Positions 31,746-40,470 of a stretch of 64,000 nucleotides of DNA are shown here, in pieces; position 1 is the stretch's first letter, and the number at the start of each line of letters is the position of its first letter. The notes below the pieces were generated by a model. It searched no databases. It had not been told where the DNA came from and was given only the letters and a program-made list of their open reading frames with translations. The stretch comes from an uncultured Christensenella sp. GTDB taxonomy: Bacteria; Bacillota; Clostridia; Christensenellales; CAG-917. The stretch is from assembly GCA_910577815.1 (NCBI GenBank), contig CAJTNO010000003.1, forward strand, positions 124,001-188,000, in the 5' to 3' direction. Both the position numbers and the translations under genes were made by a program.

Positions 31746-32453
31746 TTATTCGTATATTTCTATACCGTCGCCCGCAAGGAAATCCGGTATCTCAACCGCA
31801 TCTTCGTCGATTTCCTCCGCGCCTTCCGAGCTTTCAAGGTCTGCCGCGGCTTCCTCTATCTGCTCGTCGTTTTCATCGTTAAGAATACTGCGCGTATGAA
31901 ACAGAGTCGCCTGCGTTTCATTGTTGATAAGCATAAGCTTTTCAAGCACCTCGGAATAATCGGGCAAATCCGAAACGTCGCTAAGCTGGAATTTCTTTAA
32001 AAACTCGTCCGTAGTACCGTAAAGCAGAGGTCTTCCGACCGTGTCCTTTCTGCCTACCGCCTCTACAAGCCCTGCCTTAAGCAAGCCTGACAGCGCATAC
32101 TCCGAGTTTGTGCCTCCGCGCATATCGTCTATCTCGAGCCTCGTTATGGGCTGCTTGTACGCTATAGTGGACAAAACCTCGAGCAAGGTTTTTGTAAGCT
32201 CCTTTTCCTTAAGCGGAGTTAGCACGTCCGCAACCGCGTCGCCGTACTTCGGATTGGACATAAACTGCAGCTTGCCGTTAAACTCCGCAAGCACAATTCC
32301 GCAATCCTCGCTATATCGTTTGCTCAATGTCTTTACAATGGAGTTTAACTTCTGGGTGGTAAGCTCGGGCACTTTCTGACATATGTCCGCCTTTGCGATT
32401 GGCGTACCGCTTGCAAAAATTATCGCTTCAACGACGTTATCAATATTTTCCAT
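31746..32453 (-). CDS. scpB: Segregation and condensation protein B
   Basis: 235 residues. ScpB is the winged-helix partner of the SMC-ScpA condensin complex. Features: VEAIIFASGTPI near the N-terminus, VLSTIAYKQPITRLEIDDMRG, and LIEAVGRKDTVGRPLLYGTT-like segment (read here as VGRKDTVGRPLLYGTT). The C-terminus is acidic. AGGAGG 6 nt before the ATG at 32453 sets the start. It overlaps scpA by 14 nt. Confidence 0.95.
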   Translation of the reverse strand: MENIDNVVEAIIFASGTPIAKADICQKVPELTTQKLNSIVKTLSKRYSEDCGIVLAEFNGKLQFMSNPKYGDAVADVLTPLKEKELTKTLLEVLSTIAYKQPITRLEIDDMRGGTNSEYALSGLLKAGLVEAVGRKDTVGRPLLYGTTDEFLKKFQLSDVSDLPDYSEVLEKLMLINNETQATLFHTRSILNDENDEQIEEAAADLESSEGAEEIDEDAVEIPDFLAGDGIEIYE

Positions 32454-33378
32454 CGTCACCCTCCTCAAAGTCTATCGGCAAATCTTCCATACCGTCGATA
32501 GCAAAGATGTTAATATCTCCGAATACTTCCTCCTGAACGGCGCGCAATCTGCCGTATTTCAACAGCTCGAGTACCGCAAGAAATGTTGTAACTATATCCG
32601 ATTTATCATAGTCGGGTTCGAACAGGTCCGTAAATTTCATTTCTCTGCGCACGGCTATCATCATACTTATATGCTGCATTTGCTCGTGTACGGAGAATCT
32701 GTCCTTCATTACCTTTTTAGGAATGACCTCCTGCTCGCGCTTGTCCGCATTGGCAAGCACCTTTGCAAACGCCTCTACAAGCTTTGGTAACGAGAAATTT
32801 ACAAGCGCGACGCGATAATCCTTATCCGTGTACGTTGGAGGACGGTAAAACCTGTTTATGGTTTCTATATCCCTTAGCTTCTCGCTCTTTTCTCTGATTA
32901 AAGCATATTGCTTTATCTTGTTGATGAGCTGTTGATGCTCGTCCTCTCCGTCCTCGCCTCCGTCTTCCTCCTCGTCCTTAGGCAGAGTGCGCACAGACTT
33001 AAGGTAGATAAGCTCTGCCGCCATTGATATAAAATCTCCGGCGTAATCATAGTCCAACTCCTCTTTCGGAGTGTCCTTGATAATCTGAACGTACTGACTT
33101 GTTATATCCGAAATGAATATATCCTCGATAGGTATCTTAGCGGCTTTTATAAGCTCGTATAACAGCTCTATCGGTCCTTCATAGTCGCTTAGCTTATAGA
33201 CAATTTTAGGCTTTTCGGCAAGGAAATCTACGTTAATATCGTCGGCTTTGACAGTTTCCTCCGCTTGATTGGGGCTTTTAGACAACGCAGAATCATTCTC
33301 CGCAGAAATTTCGGAGATTTTATCATCGCCTTCCGCGACGATAGTCTGGTTATCCGCTGTGCTTATATCGTCCGCCAT
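32440..33378 (-). CDS. scpA: Segregation and condensation protein A with acidic N-terminal extension
   Basis: 312 residues, the kleisin subunit that bridges the SMC heads. The core starts at YKLSDYEGPIELLYELIK and includes ISDITSQYV, DYAGDFISMAAELIYLKS and the C-terminal winged helix ending VTTFLAVLELLKYGRL. About 55 extra residues at the N-terminus, rich in D, E and A, are not in typical ScpA. The upstream ATG is kept because the promoter lies just before it, though an internal start is possible. Confidence 0.93.
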   Translation of the reverse strand: MADDISTADNQTIVAEGDDKISEISAENDSALSKSPNQAEETVKADDINVDFLAEKPKIVYKLSDYEGPIELLYELIKAAKIPIEDIFISDITSQYVQIIKDTPKEELDYDYAGDFISMAAELIYLKSVRTLPKDEEEDGGEDGEDEHQQLINKIKQYALIREKSEKLRDIETINRFYRPPTYTDKDYRVALVNFSLPKLVEAFAKVLANADKREQEVIPKKVMKDRFSVHEQMQHISMMIAVRREMKFTDLFEPDYDKSDIVTTFLAVLELLKYGRLRAVQEEVFGDINIFAIDGMEDLPIDFEEGDDGKY

Positions 33379-33407
33379 ATGCTCACGCTATGTAAAAATT
33401 ATATATA

Positions 33408-33436
33408 ATTTTAGCATAAACAAAAAAAAATGTCAA
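33408..33436 (-). promoter_or_regulatory. Promoter of scpA-scpB
   Basis: Minus-strand TTGACA (33436-33431), 17-bp spacer, TAAAAT (33413-33408), 30 nt upstream of the scpA ATG. Confidence 0.75.
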
Positions 33437-33498
33437 AACAATTAAAAATCGGTTTGCTCCAAGGTATAGTTTGCAATACTCTAATTTAAAATCGTAAT

Positions 33499-33537
33499 AT
33501 AACAAACGCTCCGCTGAATCGGCGAAGCGTTTGTTAT
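33499..33537 (-). terminator. Hairpin after the DacA-like gene
   Basis: Twelve-bp stem ATAACAAACGCT / AGCGTTTGTTAT with an inner CCG/CGG extension. The T-run is weak, but position 15 nt past the stop suggests a terminator. Confidence 0.6.
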
Positions 33538-33551
33538 AGATTCAAAGTTAT

Positions 33552-34748
33552 TTATTTTACCAGAGTTGACCAGTATTTACCGATAATTCCAATCGCGTCA
33601 AACAAGCTCATACGCTCAACGGTTTCGTTCGCGATAACATTGGTTTCTGTCATAATCACTCCGTCCTTTACAAGATATACCTTACCAACTGCATCGCCCG
33701 TCTTTATCGGAGCCTTTACACTGTTTGGCAATTCATACTTGAGCTCGAATTTGCCGCCTTCCTGTCTTGACATAAACTGCGCGACGTCGCGCTCAACCGT
33801 CAGCGCCAATTTGTTTTTCTTGCCGCCTAAAACCTCTACGCTGTTTTCTATATTCTCGCCTGCCTTAATCAAGACCTGATTGCTATAGTTTGCAAACGCG
33901 TAGTCGAACATTGCGCTTACCGCGGCATTGCGCACCTTAGAGCTGTCCGCACCAATCATAACCGCGATTATACGCATATTCTGACGCTTTGCAGTTGCAG
34001 ACAGACAGAACTTTGCTTCACTGGTATAACCCGTCTTTCCGCCGTCGCATCCGTTATAAAACTTAACAAGCTTATTTGTGTTGGTAATGGTTGTCTTTCT
34101 TCCGTCCGGATGCTCGTAATCCTCAAGCCATACCTTGGCATTTTCAAAATAAACGGGATATTTCATAAGCTGAGCAAACATAATAGACACGTCTTTAGCC
34201 GAGGAATATGCCTCCGCAGCGGGAAGTCCCGTGCAGTTTTTAAAGACGGTGTTATTCATTCCAAGCTCCTTTGCGCGAGCATTCATCTTGGCAACAAATC
34301 CGCCTACGCTTCCTTCGATATGCTCTGCAAGCGCAACGCAGCTGTCATTAGCCGAAGCAACGATAACGGTCCTTAAAAGGTCGCCGAGCTTATGCGTCGT
34401 ATCGGCGTCGAGAAATACCTGCGAGCCGCCCATTGAAGCCGCATTTTCGCTTATCTTAACCTCGTCATCAAGCGTTACGTCACCGCGCTCTATAGCCTCG
34501 AAGGTAAGAAGCGCCGTCATTATCTTCATCATACTTGCGATAGGCAGTCTCTGATTTTCGTTGCGTGAATATATCACCGTACCCGTGCCGTAATCGAGAA
34601 GATATGCCGCTTTACCCACGCTCCTGAAATCCGTTGCCGCCTCCGCTACGAGCGCCGCGGCAGTCGATGCAAAAGTCGCGATTAGCGTAGCTATTATAAA
34701 CATAGCTACCACTGCAATTGACATAATTGATATTTTGATTTTATTCAT
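33552..34748 (-). CDS. D-alanyl-D-alanine carboxypeptidase (DacA-like)
   Basis: 398 residues. A second S11-family low-molecular-weight penicillin-binding protein. A secretion signal covers about residues 8-38 (cleavage near AEA). Catalytic motifs: SMMK in PIASMMKIMTA, SAN in VASANDS, and KTGYT. A full PBP5-like C-terminal domain follows (about 290-370), ending in an amphipathic segment that could hold it to the membrane. It has its own transcription unit between scpA and spoIIM. Confidence 0.92.
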   Translation of the reverse strand: MNKIKISIMSIAVVAMFIIATLIATFASTAAALVAEAATDFRSVGKAAYLLDYGTGTVIYSRNENQRLPIASMMKIMTALLTFEAIERGDVTLDDEVKISENAASMGGSQVFLDADTTHKLGDLLRTVIVASANDSCVALAEHIEGSVGGFVAKMNARAKELGMNNTVFKNCTGLPAAEAYSSAKDVSIMFAQLMKYPVYFENAKVWLEDYEHPDGRKTTITNTNKLVKFYNGCDGGKTGYTSEAKFCLSATAKRQNMRIIAVMIGADSSKVRNAAVSAMFDYAFANYSNQVLIKAGENIENSVEVLGGKKNKLALTVERDVAQFMSRQEGGKFELKYELPNSVKAPIKTGDAVGKVYLVKDGVIMTETNVIANETVERMSLFDAIGIIGKYWSTLVK

Positions 34749-34820
34749 AATGCCCTCGTATTCCTTTTTTCATAGCATATCTCAATATTGAAAAAATATT
34801 CAAAATCGCCATAAAAGGAA

Positions 34821-34840
34821 GAATCCGCCTATGCGGATTC
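34821..34840 (-). terminator. Terminator of spoIIM
   Basis: Eight-bp stem GAATCCGC / GCGGATTC with a 4-nt loop, followed on the minus strand by TTCCTTTTAT, 50 nt past the spoIIM stop. Confidence 0.65.
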
Positions 34841-34890
34841 CTTATAAGCTTATCTATTTTCTAATATACAGAAACTTTGGTCTTAAATTA

Positions 34891-35481
34891 CTAAAACAGC
34901 GTGACTATTATTACTCCCGTCATAGAGCCTATTATCAGAAACAAAACAAGCGAACAGCCCGCGTTTATCCCGAAAATTTTGAGAGTACGGATAAACGAAG
35001 GACGCAAGGAAGAATTTTCACAGTAATCCGTACATCCCGCCGACAGCACGTTAGCCGTAGCTATCATCATAAGCACGAATGTAATCAGGAAAAACGGCAG
35101 ATATATAACTATAAAATTAAGCACTCCGAAGCCCTCGAAGCGGCAGATAAGCGCGCAGGAAAATTTGCCCAAGAAAAATCCGAGCAGGATAAAAGGAATG
35201 CAGATTAAAAATACGGTTTTGTTGTTTATTCCCGATATCAGAATAACTATATAACCGCCCATTATGCTTAGAAGCGAGATAAAAAATACCTTTGCGGCGC
35301 CCGTTTCCACCTCCGAGCGCACAACGCGCTCGAAAGAACCGTCAACGGCGCGATATGCGTATACGATGCCTATTACTATTCCGATTATAAAAAGAACGGA
35401 GGTTGAAATTATCACTTTCTTGTGCTTGTCAAAAAAAGTGAGCAGCGACGACGTAATCATTCTTGTACGCAGAGTTGACAT
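34891..35481 (-). CDS. spoIIM: Stage II sporulation protein M
   Basis: About 196 residues from the ATG at 35481, with five hydrophobic helices. SpoIIM is part of the SpoIID-SpoIIM-SpoIIP machine that drives engulfment of the forespore. The region GAAKVFFISLLSIMGGYI, the helix starting FLICIPFILLGFFLGKF and the C-terminal hydrophobic hairpin agree with the family. A longer frame reaches 35538, but GGAG upstream and family length favour the shorter start. It is divergent from the Spo0A-like gene; the region between carries Spo0A-box-like heptamers. Confidence 0.9.
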   Translation of the reverse strand: MSTLRTRMITSSLLTFFDKHKKVIISTSVLFIIGIVIGIVYAYRAVDGSFERVVRSEVETGAAKVFFISLLSIMGGYIVILISGINNKTVFLICIPFILLGFFLGKFSCALICRFEGFGVLNFIVIYLPFFLITFVLMMIATANVLSAGCTDYCENSSLRPSFIRTLKIFGINAGCSLVLFLIIGSMTGVIIVTLF

Positions 35482-35499
35482 ATCAAATCTTACTCCGCT

Positions 35500-35559
35500 T
35501 GACGAAATATTATGACAAAATGCGCTAAACACATACAAAACAGTAAGATATATGTCAAA
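35500..35559. promoter_or_regulatory. Cluster of Spo0A-box-like heptamers
   Basis: TGACGAA at 35500-35506 matches the Spo0A box TGNCGAA. TGACAAA (35513-35519) and TGTCAAA (35553-35559) differ at one base. All three are on the same strand between the divergent spoIIM and Spo0A-like genes. In AT-rich DNA such heptamers are not rare, so this is suggestive only. Confidence 0.4.
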
Positions 35560-35929
35560 GCGGACGGCTTTTAAATTATGTTATAATTCTGTCGTGAAAG
35601 AGAACGAGATAAAAGCTAAAAAATATCTGTTGCAGTTGGGATTTCAGCCCAATCTAAAAGGCTACGCATTGCTGAGCAGACTTATAGAGTACGCTATGGA
35701 CGGAGGCGACATTCTGCCCCTGAAATACAGCGGTTATCCTCTGCTTTCAAGAGAATTCGGAGTAGACGCCGCAAGCGTTGAAAAGGATATTCAGAATGCT
35801 ATTTCCTCCGCCTGGCTAAGAGGAAACGTAGAAACCTTATATCGCGAATTCGGCGAAACCCTTGACGAAAACAAAGGCAAGCCCACAAACAAGCAATTTG
35901 TGCTTACTGCTCTGGAGCGCATCTATTAG
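35552..35929 (+). CDS. Stand-alone Spo0A C-terminal (effector) domain protein
   Basis: 125 residues from the ATG at 35552, or 111 from the GTG at 35594. It aligns along its length with the DNA-binding half of Spo0A: LLQLGFQPNLKGYALLSRLI, REFGVDAASVEKDIQNAI, SSAWLRGN and GKPTNKQFVLTALERI. The phospho-receiver half is absent. The recognition helix reads VEKDIQN where B. subtilis, from memory, has VERAIRH, so some base-contact residues differ. Its place beside spoIVB matches the conserved spoIVB-spo0A pair, though here they converge. A TGTTATAAT extended -10 ends 6 nt before the GTG. Confidence 0.85.
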   Translation: MSKRTAFKLCYNSVVKENEIKAKKYLLQLGFQPNLKGYALLSRLIEYAMDGGDILPLKYSGYPLLSREFGVDAASVEKDIQNAISSAWLRGNVETLYREFGETLDENKGKPTNKQFVLTALERIY

Positions 35930-35968
35930 CTATTTCCATACATAGTAGCATATGTATCCCTCCCAACG

Positions 35969-35997
35969 AAAAAAGCAGCCTTATCGGCTGCTTTTTT
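35969..35997. terminator. Terminator between the Spo0A-like gene and spoIVB
   Basis: Twelve-bp stem AAAAAAGCAGCC / GGCTGCTTTTTT with a 5-nt loop; usable in both directions. Confidence 0.85.
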
Positions 35998-36087
35998 CCT
36001 GTCACTTAACAAAGCTTGTCCGTGACAGATATATCTTGACGCACGCCCTCCCGCCTTATGGCGTAAAAGCGGTTTGCGTTCGGATTG

Positions 36088-37272
36088 TCACGCTACGTCG
36101 CAAAGCGCCGTCGCCTCGCTGTTTTCGGTAGCATATTCATACATAAATCTGCTGTGCACGGCATATCCGCGCGTAGGGTCTTGGATGAATACGTGCGTTA
36201 CCGCACCTATCAGCACTCCGTTTTGTATAATGGGACTGCCGCTCATTCCCTGCACAATACCGCCGGTTTTTTCAAGCAGCTCCTTATCGCGCACGGCTAT
36301 GACCATACCCTTTTCTTCCGGCTCGTCCTGAGATACCACCTTAACTATATCTATGTCGTAAAACTTGGGTTGCGTGCCTTCTATAGTAGTAAATACTTTA
36401 GCTGGTCCTATTTTTGCTTCGCCTTTATCGGCTATCTTATACAAGGCTCCGTCGTAGTCTGCGGTAAAATTGCCGAATATTCCGATTTTGGTATTCTGAT
36501 TTATATCGCCTATCGGCTCCGACAGTCTGTTTACATCCGCAATAAGTCCGCCTGCCTTACCTCTCTCTCCCTTTATTACGCCGTCGACGGAGGTTTCATA
36601 AATGTTGCCCGAATTCAGTTCATAGGAAAGTCCGCTTTCGGCGTCCGCTATATAGTGTCCGAGCGCCCCGAATTTGCCGTCGTTAGTCACGAAGGTGAGC
36701 GTTCCTACTCCGCCCATATCCTCCTTTAACAACAGTCCCAATCTCTTTTGAGACGTAAGCTTATCAAGCGCAGGCGTAATTTCCGCCTCAAAAACTTTTC
36801 CGTCTCTGCTTGCTTTAAGCTTAACAGCGCCGTCTGCTTTTTCAAGCACCGTTTTTAACTGAAATATGGAAGTGAGTTTTTCGTCGTTTATGGATAAAAC
36901 TATGTCGCCCGTCTTTAATCCCGAGTTCAAAGCCGGATTAACCGCTCCGTTTTCCGTGGCTACCTCGGTCTGTCCAAGCACTATCAAACCGCCCGCATTT
37001 ACCGAAATACCAATCGGACGTCCTCCTATCTTGACGTAAACGTTATCAGTCGCCCCCACGCTGTTTACAGAGTCTGTCAAAATACGCTTTATATCCGTTT
37101 TTCCACTCAAACTAATACCGTTATCCGAATAAGTATTATGATTTGAACTGATTTTTATAATTGTTGCGCCAATTATTATCGACAGCAAGCACAAGAGCAG
37201 CAATGTAAATCTTATAAATCCTCTGCTGCTCCTGCGATTGCCCGATATGTTTGTTTCCTCTGAGTATTGCAT
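36088..37272 (-). CDS. spoIVB: SpoIVB serine peptidase
   Basis: 394 residues from the ATG at 37272. SpoIVB is a forespore-made, secreted S55 peptidase that signals across the septum to start pro-SigK processing. An N-terminal membrane segment (about residues 18-38) precedes a PDZ domain (around PALNSGLKTGDIVLSIN) and the peptidase domain with His in FGALGHYI and Ser in VQGMSGSPII. The frame opens further upstream at 37296 with TTG. The target SpoIVFA/FB is not in this window, but sigK is, 1.8 kb away. Confidence 0.94.
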   Translation of the reverse strand: MQYSEETNISGNRRSSRGFIRFTLLLLCLLSIIIGATIIKISSNHNTYSDNGISLSGKTDIKRILTDSVNSVGATDNVYVKIGGRPIGISVNAGGLIVLGQTEVATENGAVNPALNSGLKTGDIVLSINDEKLTSIFQLKTVLEKADGAVKLKASRDGKVFEAEITPALDKLTSQKRLGLLLKEDMGGVGTLTFVTNDGKFGALGHYIADAESGLSYELNSGNIYETSVDGVIKGERGKAGGLIADVNRLSEPIGDINQNTKIGIFGNFTADYDGALYKIADKGEAKIGPAKVFTTIEGTQPKFYDIDIVKVVSQDEPEEKGMVIAVRDKELLEKTGGIVQGMSGSPIIQNGVLIGAVTHVFIQDPTRGYAVHSRFMYEYATENSEATALCDVA

Positions 37273-37331
37273 ACATTTAGCATAGGACAATAGCAAAAAA
37301 ATTTACGTGTAAATAATTGTAAATAAAAATA

Positions 37332-37359
37332 TTCGCCGCACAATACATTGTACGGCGAA
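37332..37359 (-). terminator. Terminator of the FAD dehydrogenase gene
   Basis: Thirteen-bp stem (37332-37344 with 37347-37359) with one G-U pair, followed on the minus strand by TATTTTTATTT. Confidence 0.75.
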
Positions 37360-37386
37360 GCACTTTATAAAATATATTCAACAGCT

Positions 37387-38793
37387 TTATTCCGATTTAA
37401 GAATATTGCGCGCCATATACACGCCCATAACCGACGCCATCATCAGCCCTCTCGTCCATCCGCTGCTGTCACCCAGACAGTGCAGTCCTACTATCGAGGT
37501 GTTAAGACTCTCGTCCATCTTTATCTTATTGCTGTAAAATTTAAGCTCGGGACTGTACAGTAGTGTTTCATAGCCCGCAAATCCAGGGACTACCTGGTCC
37601 ACCGCTTGTATGAAGTTTATTATATTCAGCATAGCTCTGTAAGGCATTGCCGCGGTTATATCCCCCGCAACGGCGTCTTTAAGCGTAGGACGGACGTTGG
37701 AAAAGCTAAGCTCCTTCTGCCAGGTGCGTTTTCCGTTTAGAATATCCCCGTAACGCTGAACCATTATTTTTCCCGCGCCGAGCATATTTGTAAGCTCTCC
37801 GACCTTCTGAGCATACTCGATAGGCTGTCTGAACGGCTCGGTAAAGGAATGCGAGCAAAGTATCGCCAGGTTGGTGTTATTGCTCTTTTTCTCTTTATAG
37901 CTGTGTCCGTTGACAACCGCGAGGTCGTTGTCATAGTTTTCCTGAGAAACAAAGCCTCCCGGATTTTGGCAGAAAATCCTAACCTTGTTTTTAAACGGCT
38001 CGGGATATCCTATCAGCTTGCTTTCATACAGAACGTCGTTTATTTCCTCCATAATTTCGTTGCGCACTTCCACTCTTACGCCTATATCCACAACGCCGGG
38101 AGCGTGCGCTATATTATGCTCCGCGCACATCTTCTCAAGCCATTCCGCCCCCCTTCTTCCTGTTGCGATAATGGTTTTATCCGCCAATATTTCCTCTCTG
38201 TTCTCGCCCTTGTAATCCGCGATATATACGCCCTTGCATACGTTACCTTCAAGTATAATATTGTCGCAGTGCCTTCCGAAGATAAGCTCTACCCCGTTAT
38301 TCCTAAGGTAATTTTCAAGCGCGAGATAAAGCTCCTGCGCCTTTTCCGTGCCCAAATGTCGGATAGGACAGTCAACCAGCTTTAATCCTGCCTTTATGGC
38401 TTTTTTTCTGATTTCCTTGACCTGTAGCTCGTTGCCTACGCCTTCGATATGCTCGTCCGCTCCGAATTCAAGATATATTTTATCCGTATAATCAATTAAC
38501 TCCTGAGCAAGGTCCGCGCCTATAAGCTGCGGAAGCTCTCCGCCCACCTCATATGAAAGCGACAGCTTTCCGTCCGAAAACGCGCCCGCGCCCGAAAAGC
38601 CCGTAGTAATATGACAAAACGGCTTGCAGTTTCTGCACTCTGTGCCATAGGTTTTGGGACATACTCTTTTTTCGATAGGCTGTCCTTTTTCAACTATACA
38701 CATTTTCTTATTGCTGCCGTTGCGCAAAAGCTCTATAGCCGTAAAAATTCCCGCAGGTCCCGCGCCCACTATACAGATGTCATATTTCTTCAT
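37387..38793 (-). CDS. FAD-dependent dehydrogenase (COG2509 type)
   Basis: 468 residues. Rossmann FAD-binding motif ICIVGAGPAGIFTAIEL at the N-terminus, a cysteine cluster CPKTYGTECRNCKPFC near residue 45-60, GFSGAGAFSDGKL, a second ATGRRG box near 210, and a C-terminal GDSSGWTRGLMMASVMG that closes the FAD site. This family is widespread in anaerobes and its substrate is unknown. GGAGG precedes the ATG. It stands alone between spoIVB and sigK. Confidence 0.88.
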   Translation of the reverse strand: MKKYDICIVGAGPAGIFTAIELLRNGSNKKMCIVEKGQPIEKRVCPKTYGTECRNCKPFCHITTGFSGAGAFSDGKLSLSYEVGGELPQLIGADLAQELIDYTDKIYLEFGADEHIEGVGNELQVKEIRKKAIKAGLKLVDCPIRHLGTEKAQELYLALENYLRNNGVELIFGRHCDNIILEGNVCKGVYIADYKGENREEILADKTIIATGRRGAEWLEKMCAEHNIAHAPGVVDIGVRVEVRNEIMEEINDVLYESKLIGYPEPFKNKVRIFCQNPGGFVSQENYDNDLAVVNGHSYKEKKSNNTNLAILCSHSFTEPFRQPIEYAQKVGELTNMLGAGKIMVQRYGDILNGKRTWQKELSFSNVRPTLKDAVAGDITAAMPYRAMLNIINFIQAVDQVVPGFAGYETLLYSPELKFYSNKIKMDESLNTSIVGLHCLGDSSGWTRGLMMASVMGVYMARNILKSE

Positions 38794-38969
38794 TTTGCTA
38801 CCTCCGATACGGAATGCAATATATAGTTGAACTATATATAATTAGTTATAGTATTTACTATATGTTATTTCCGTCCTTTTAACCTCGGTGATTATAAGCC
38901 CAAATACCTATGCTGTCAAGACTTATTTTTAACAACTTATGATTATTTTATAGAAATCCGACATTATTC

Positions 38970-39036
38970 TACCCTGTCTATACCCTGTCGAAATTTATAG
39001 AAATATGTCAACTTTTGTACACTGCCGCATACAATA
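38970..39036 (+). promoter_or_regulatory. sigK control region with SigE/SigK-type promoter
   Basis: CATACAATA at 39028-39036 matches the SigE and SigK -10 consensus, 20 nt before the sigK start. The -35 region near 39007 (GTCAACT) is weaker. Upstream, TACCCTGTC occurs twice at an 11-bp period (38970 and 38981), and TGTCGAA (38986-38992), a perfect Spo0A-box heptamer, overlaps the second copy. In B. subtilis sigK is read by SigE with SpoIIID and later by SigK. Confidence 0.65.
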
Positions 39037-39055
39037 TACAACTTGGAGGGCTTAA

Positions 39056-39754
39056 ATGGCTTTGGACAGTTTAATGACGCTTTTAAAAAACCTAATCATA
39101 TTTTCTTCCTATGTGACGGAAAAAAGTTCATTTCCAAAGCCTCTCTCCAAAGAAAAGGAACACGAATACCTTGTCGCATATATGAACGGCGACAGCGAGG
39201 CAAAGGAAATACTTGTAAAGCACAATCTGCGACTTGTCGCGCATATCGCCAAGAAATACACCAATTACGGAGATAACGACGAGCTGATTTCTATAGGCTC
39301 TATAGGACTTATAAAGGCGCTTGAAAGCTTTAAGCCGGACAAAGGCACGCAGCTTGCCACTTATGCCTCGCGCTGTATAGAAAATGAAATCCTTATGACT
39401 ATGCGCACGTCTAAAAAGCACCGCTCGAACGTATCTCTGAACGACCCTATAGGCGTGGATAAGGAAGGCAACGAGCTTACAATACTCGATATGCTATCCG
39501 ATAATTGCTCGGTTATCGACGACGTGGAAAACAATATTTTAATGGAACGTCTGCTTAAAATCACGCAGTCCGTTCTGGACGAGCGCGAGTATGAAATAAT
39601 CCGACTGCGCTACGGACTGGGCGGAACAGGCGCGCTTACGCAACGCGAGGTTGCGACAAAGTTCGATATCTCGCGCTCATACGTATCGAGAATAGAAAAA
39701 AAAGCGCTTGAAAAGATAAAGGAACACGTATCCAAGGAGGAGCTGTACATATAA
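39056..39754 (+). CDS. sigK: RNA polymerase sporulation sigma factor SigK (pro-form)
   Basis: 232 residues, the late mother-cell sigma factor. The N-terminus MALDSLMTLLKNLIIFSSYV is the hydrophobic pro-sequence that is removed in the mother cell. Region 2 (HNLRLVAHIAKKY, ISIGSIGLIKALESF, ASRCIENEILM) and region 4 (TQREVATKFDISRSYVSRIE) are complete. The gene is continuous, so no skin-type prophage splits it, and a pro-sequence is present unlike in some clostridia. GGAGGG precedes the ATG. Confidence 0.95.
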   Translation: MALDSLMTLLKNLIIFSSYVTEKSSFPKPLSKEKEHEYLVAYMNGDSEAKEILVKHNLRLVAHIAKKYTNYGDNDELISIGSIGLIKALESFKPDKGTQLATYASRCIENEILMTMRTSKKHRSNVSLNDPIGVDKEGNELTILDMLSDNCSVIDDVENNILMERLLKITQSVLDEREYEIIRLRYGLGGTGALTQREVATKFDISRSYVSRIEKKALEKIKEHVSKEELYI

Positions 39755-39758
39755 TTTC

Positions 39759-39785
39759 AAAAACCACCTAAAATCGGTGGTTTTT
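39759..39785 (+). terminator. Terminator of sigK
   Basis: Ten-bp stem AAAAACCACC / GGTGGTTTTT with a 7-nt loop, just after the sigK stop. nrdR converges from the other side. Confidence 0.8.
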
Positions 39786-39832
39786 AAATTACTTTAAGTA
39801 TTAGATATACTTAAATTTAGCTGATTTCGCCT

Positions 39833-40312
39833 TTAATCCTTATGCGCGTCGCGCTCGGCTTTAAGCTTGACAAGCCCCTCGATTTCATCAAGCAATGTAT
39901 TTATATCTCTGAACTGCCTATGCACGGAAGCATAACGCACGTACGCTACCTCGTCAATGCCCTTCAGACCTTCCATAACCAAATCGCCTATGTAAGTGGA
40001 CGGCACCTCCTGGTCAAGCGAATTGAGCACAGTGCGCTGAATGTCGCCTACAAGCTTATCGATATTGGTCATAGAAATAGGACGCTTTTCACACGCCTTC
40101 ATTATGCCGATTTTCACCTTGTTTATATCGAACATCTGACGCGAGCCGTCTTTTTTAACTACAAGTATAGGTGTGCTTTCAACCGTTTCATATGTAGTAA
40201 AGCGCTTGCCGCAATCAACGCACTCTCTGCGGCGGCGGATTGACGTTCCGTCCTCGTTCTGACGTGAGTCTACTACTTTGCTGTCGATGCATCCGCAATA
40301 AATACATTTCAT
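39833..40312 (-). CDS. nrdR: Transcriptional repressor NrdR
   Basis: 159 residues. NrdR represses ribonucleotide reductase genes when dATP is bound. N-terminal zinc ribbon with CIYCG and CVDCGKRFTTYE, then an ATP-cone domain (ILVVKKDGSRQMFD, KACEKRPIS). Length and layout match the family. In Clostridia it usually sits beside ylmC and sigG/sigE, as here. Confidence 0.96.
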   Translation of the reverse strand: MKCIYCGCIDSKVVDSRQNEDGTSIRRRRECVDCGKRFTTYETVESTPILVVKKDGSRQMFDINKVKIGIMKACEKRPISMTNIDKLVGDIQRTVLNSLDQEVPSTYIGDLVMEGLKGIDEVAYVRYASVHRQFRDINTLLDEIEGLVKLKAERDAHKD

Positions 40313-40444
40313 AATTAAACCTCTTAATATTTAGCTTAATAATACTACATAGTGTATTTAAAGTAAAGTTTTCGACACAAAATTCCAATATTTATGCGAT
40401 AAATTTTTAATATAAAAAAATTATTCATACAAATGAGCATAAAT

Positions 40445-40452
40445 TGTCGAAT
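40445..40452 (+). promoter_or_regulatory. Spo0A-box match upstream of ylmC
   Basis: TTGTCGAA is an exact match to the eight-base Spo0A box, 19 nt before the ATG of the YlmC-like gene. Whether it is bound is unknown. Confidence 0.35.
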
Positions 40453-40470
40453 AACGGAATATAGTTTGGT

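Noticed and set aside
39056..39754. A skin-like element interrupting sigK
   Set aside because: The sigK frame is continuous from pro-sequence to region 4.
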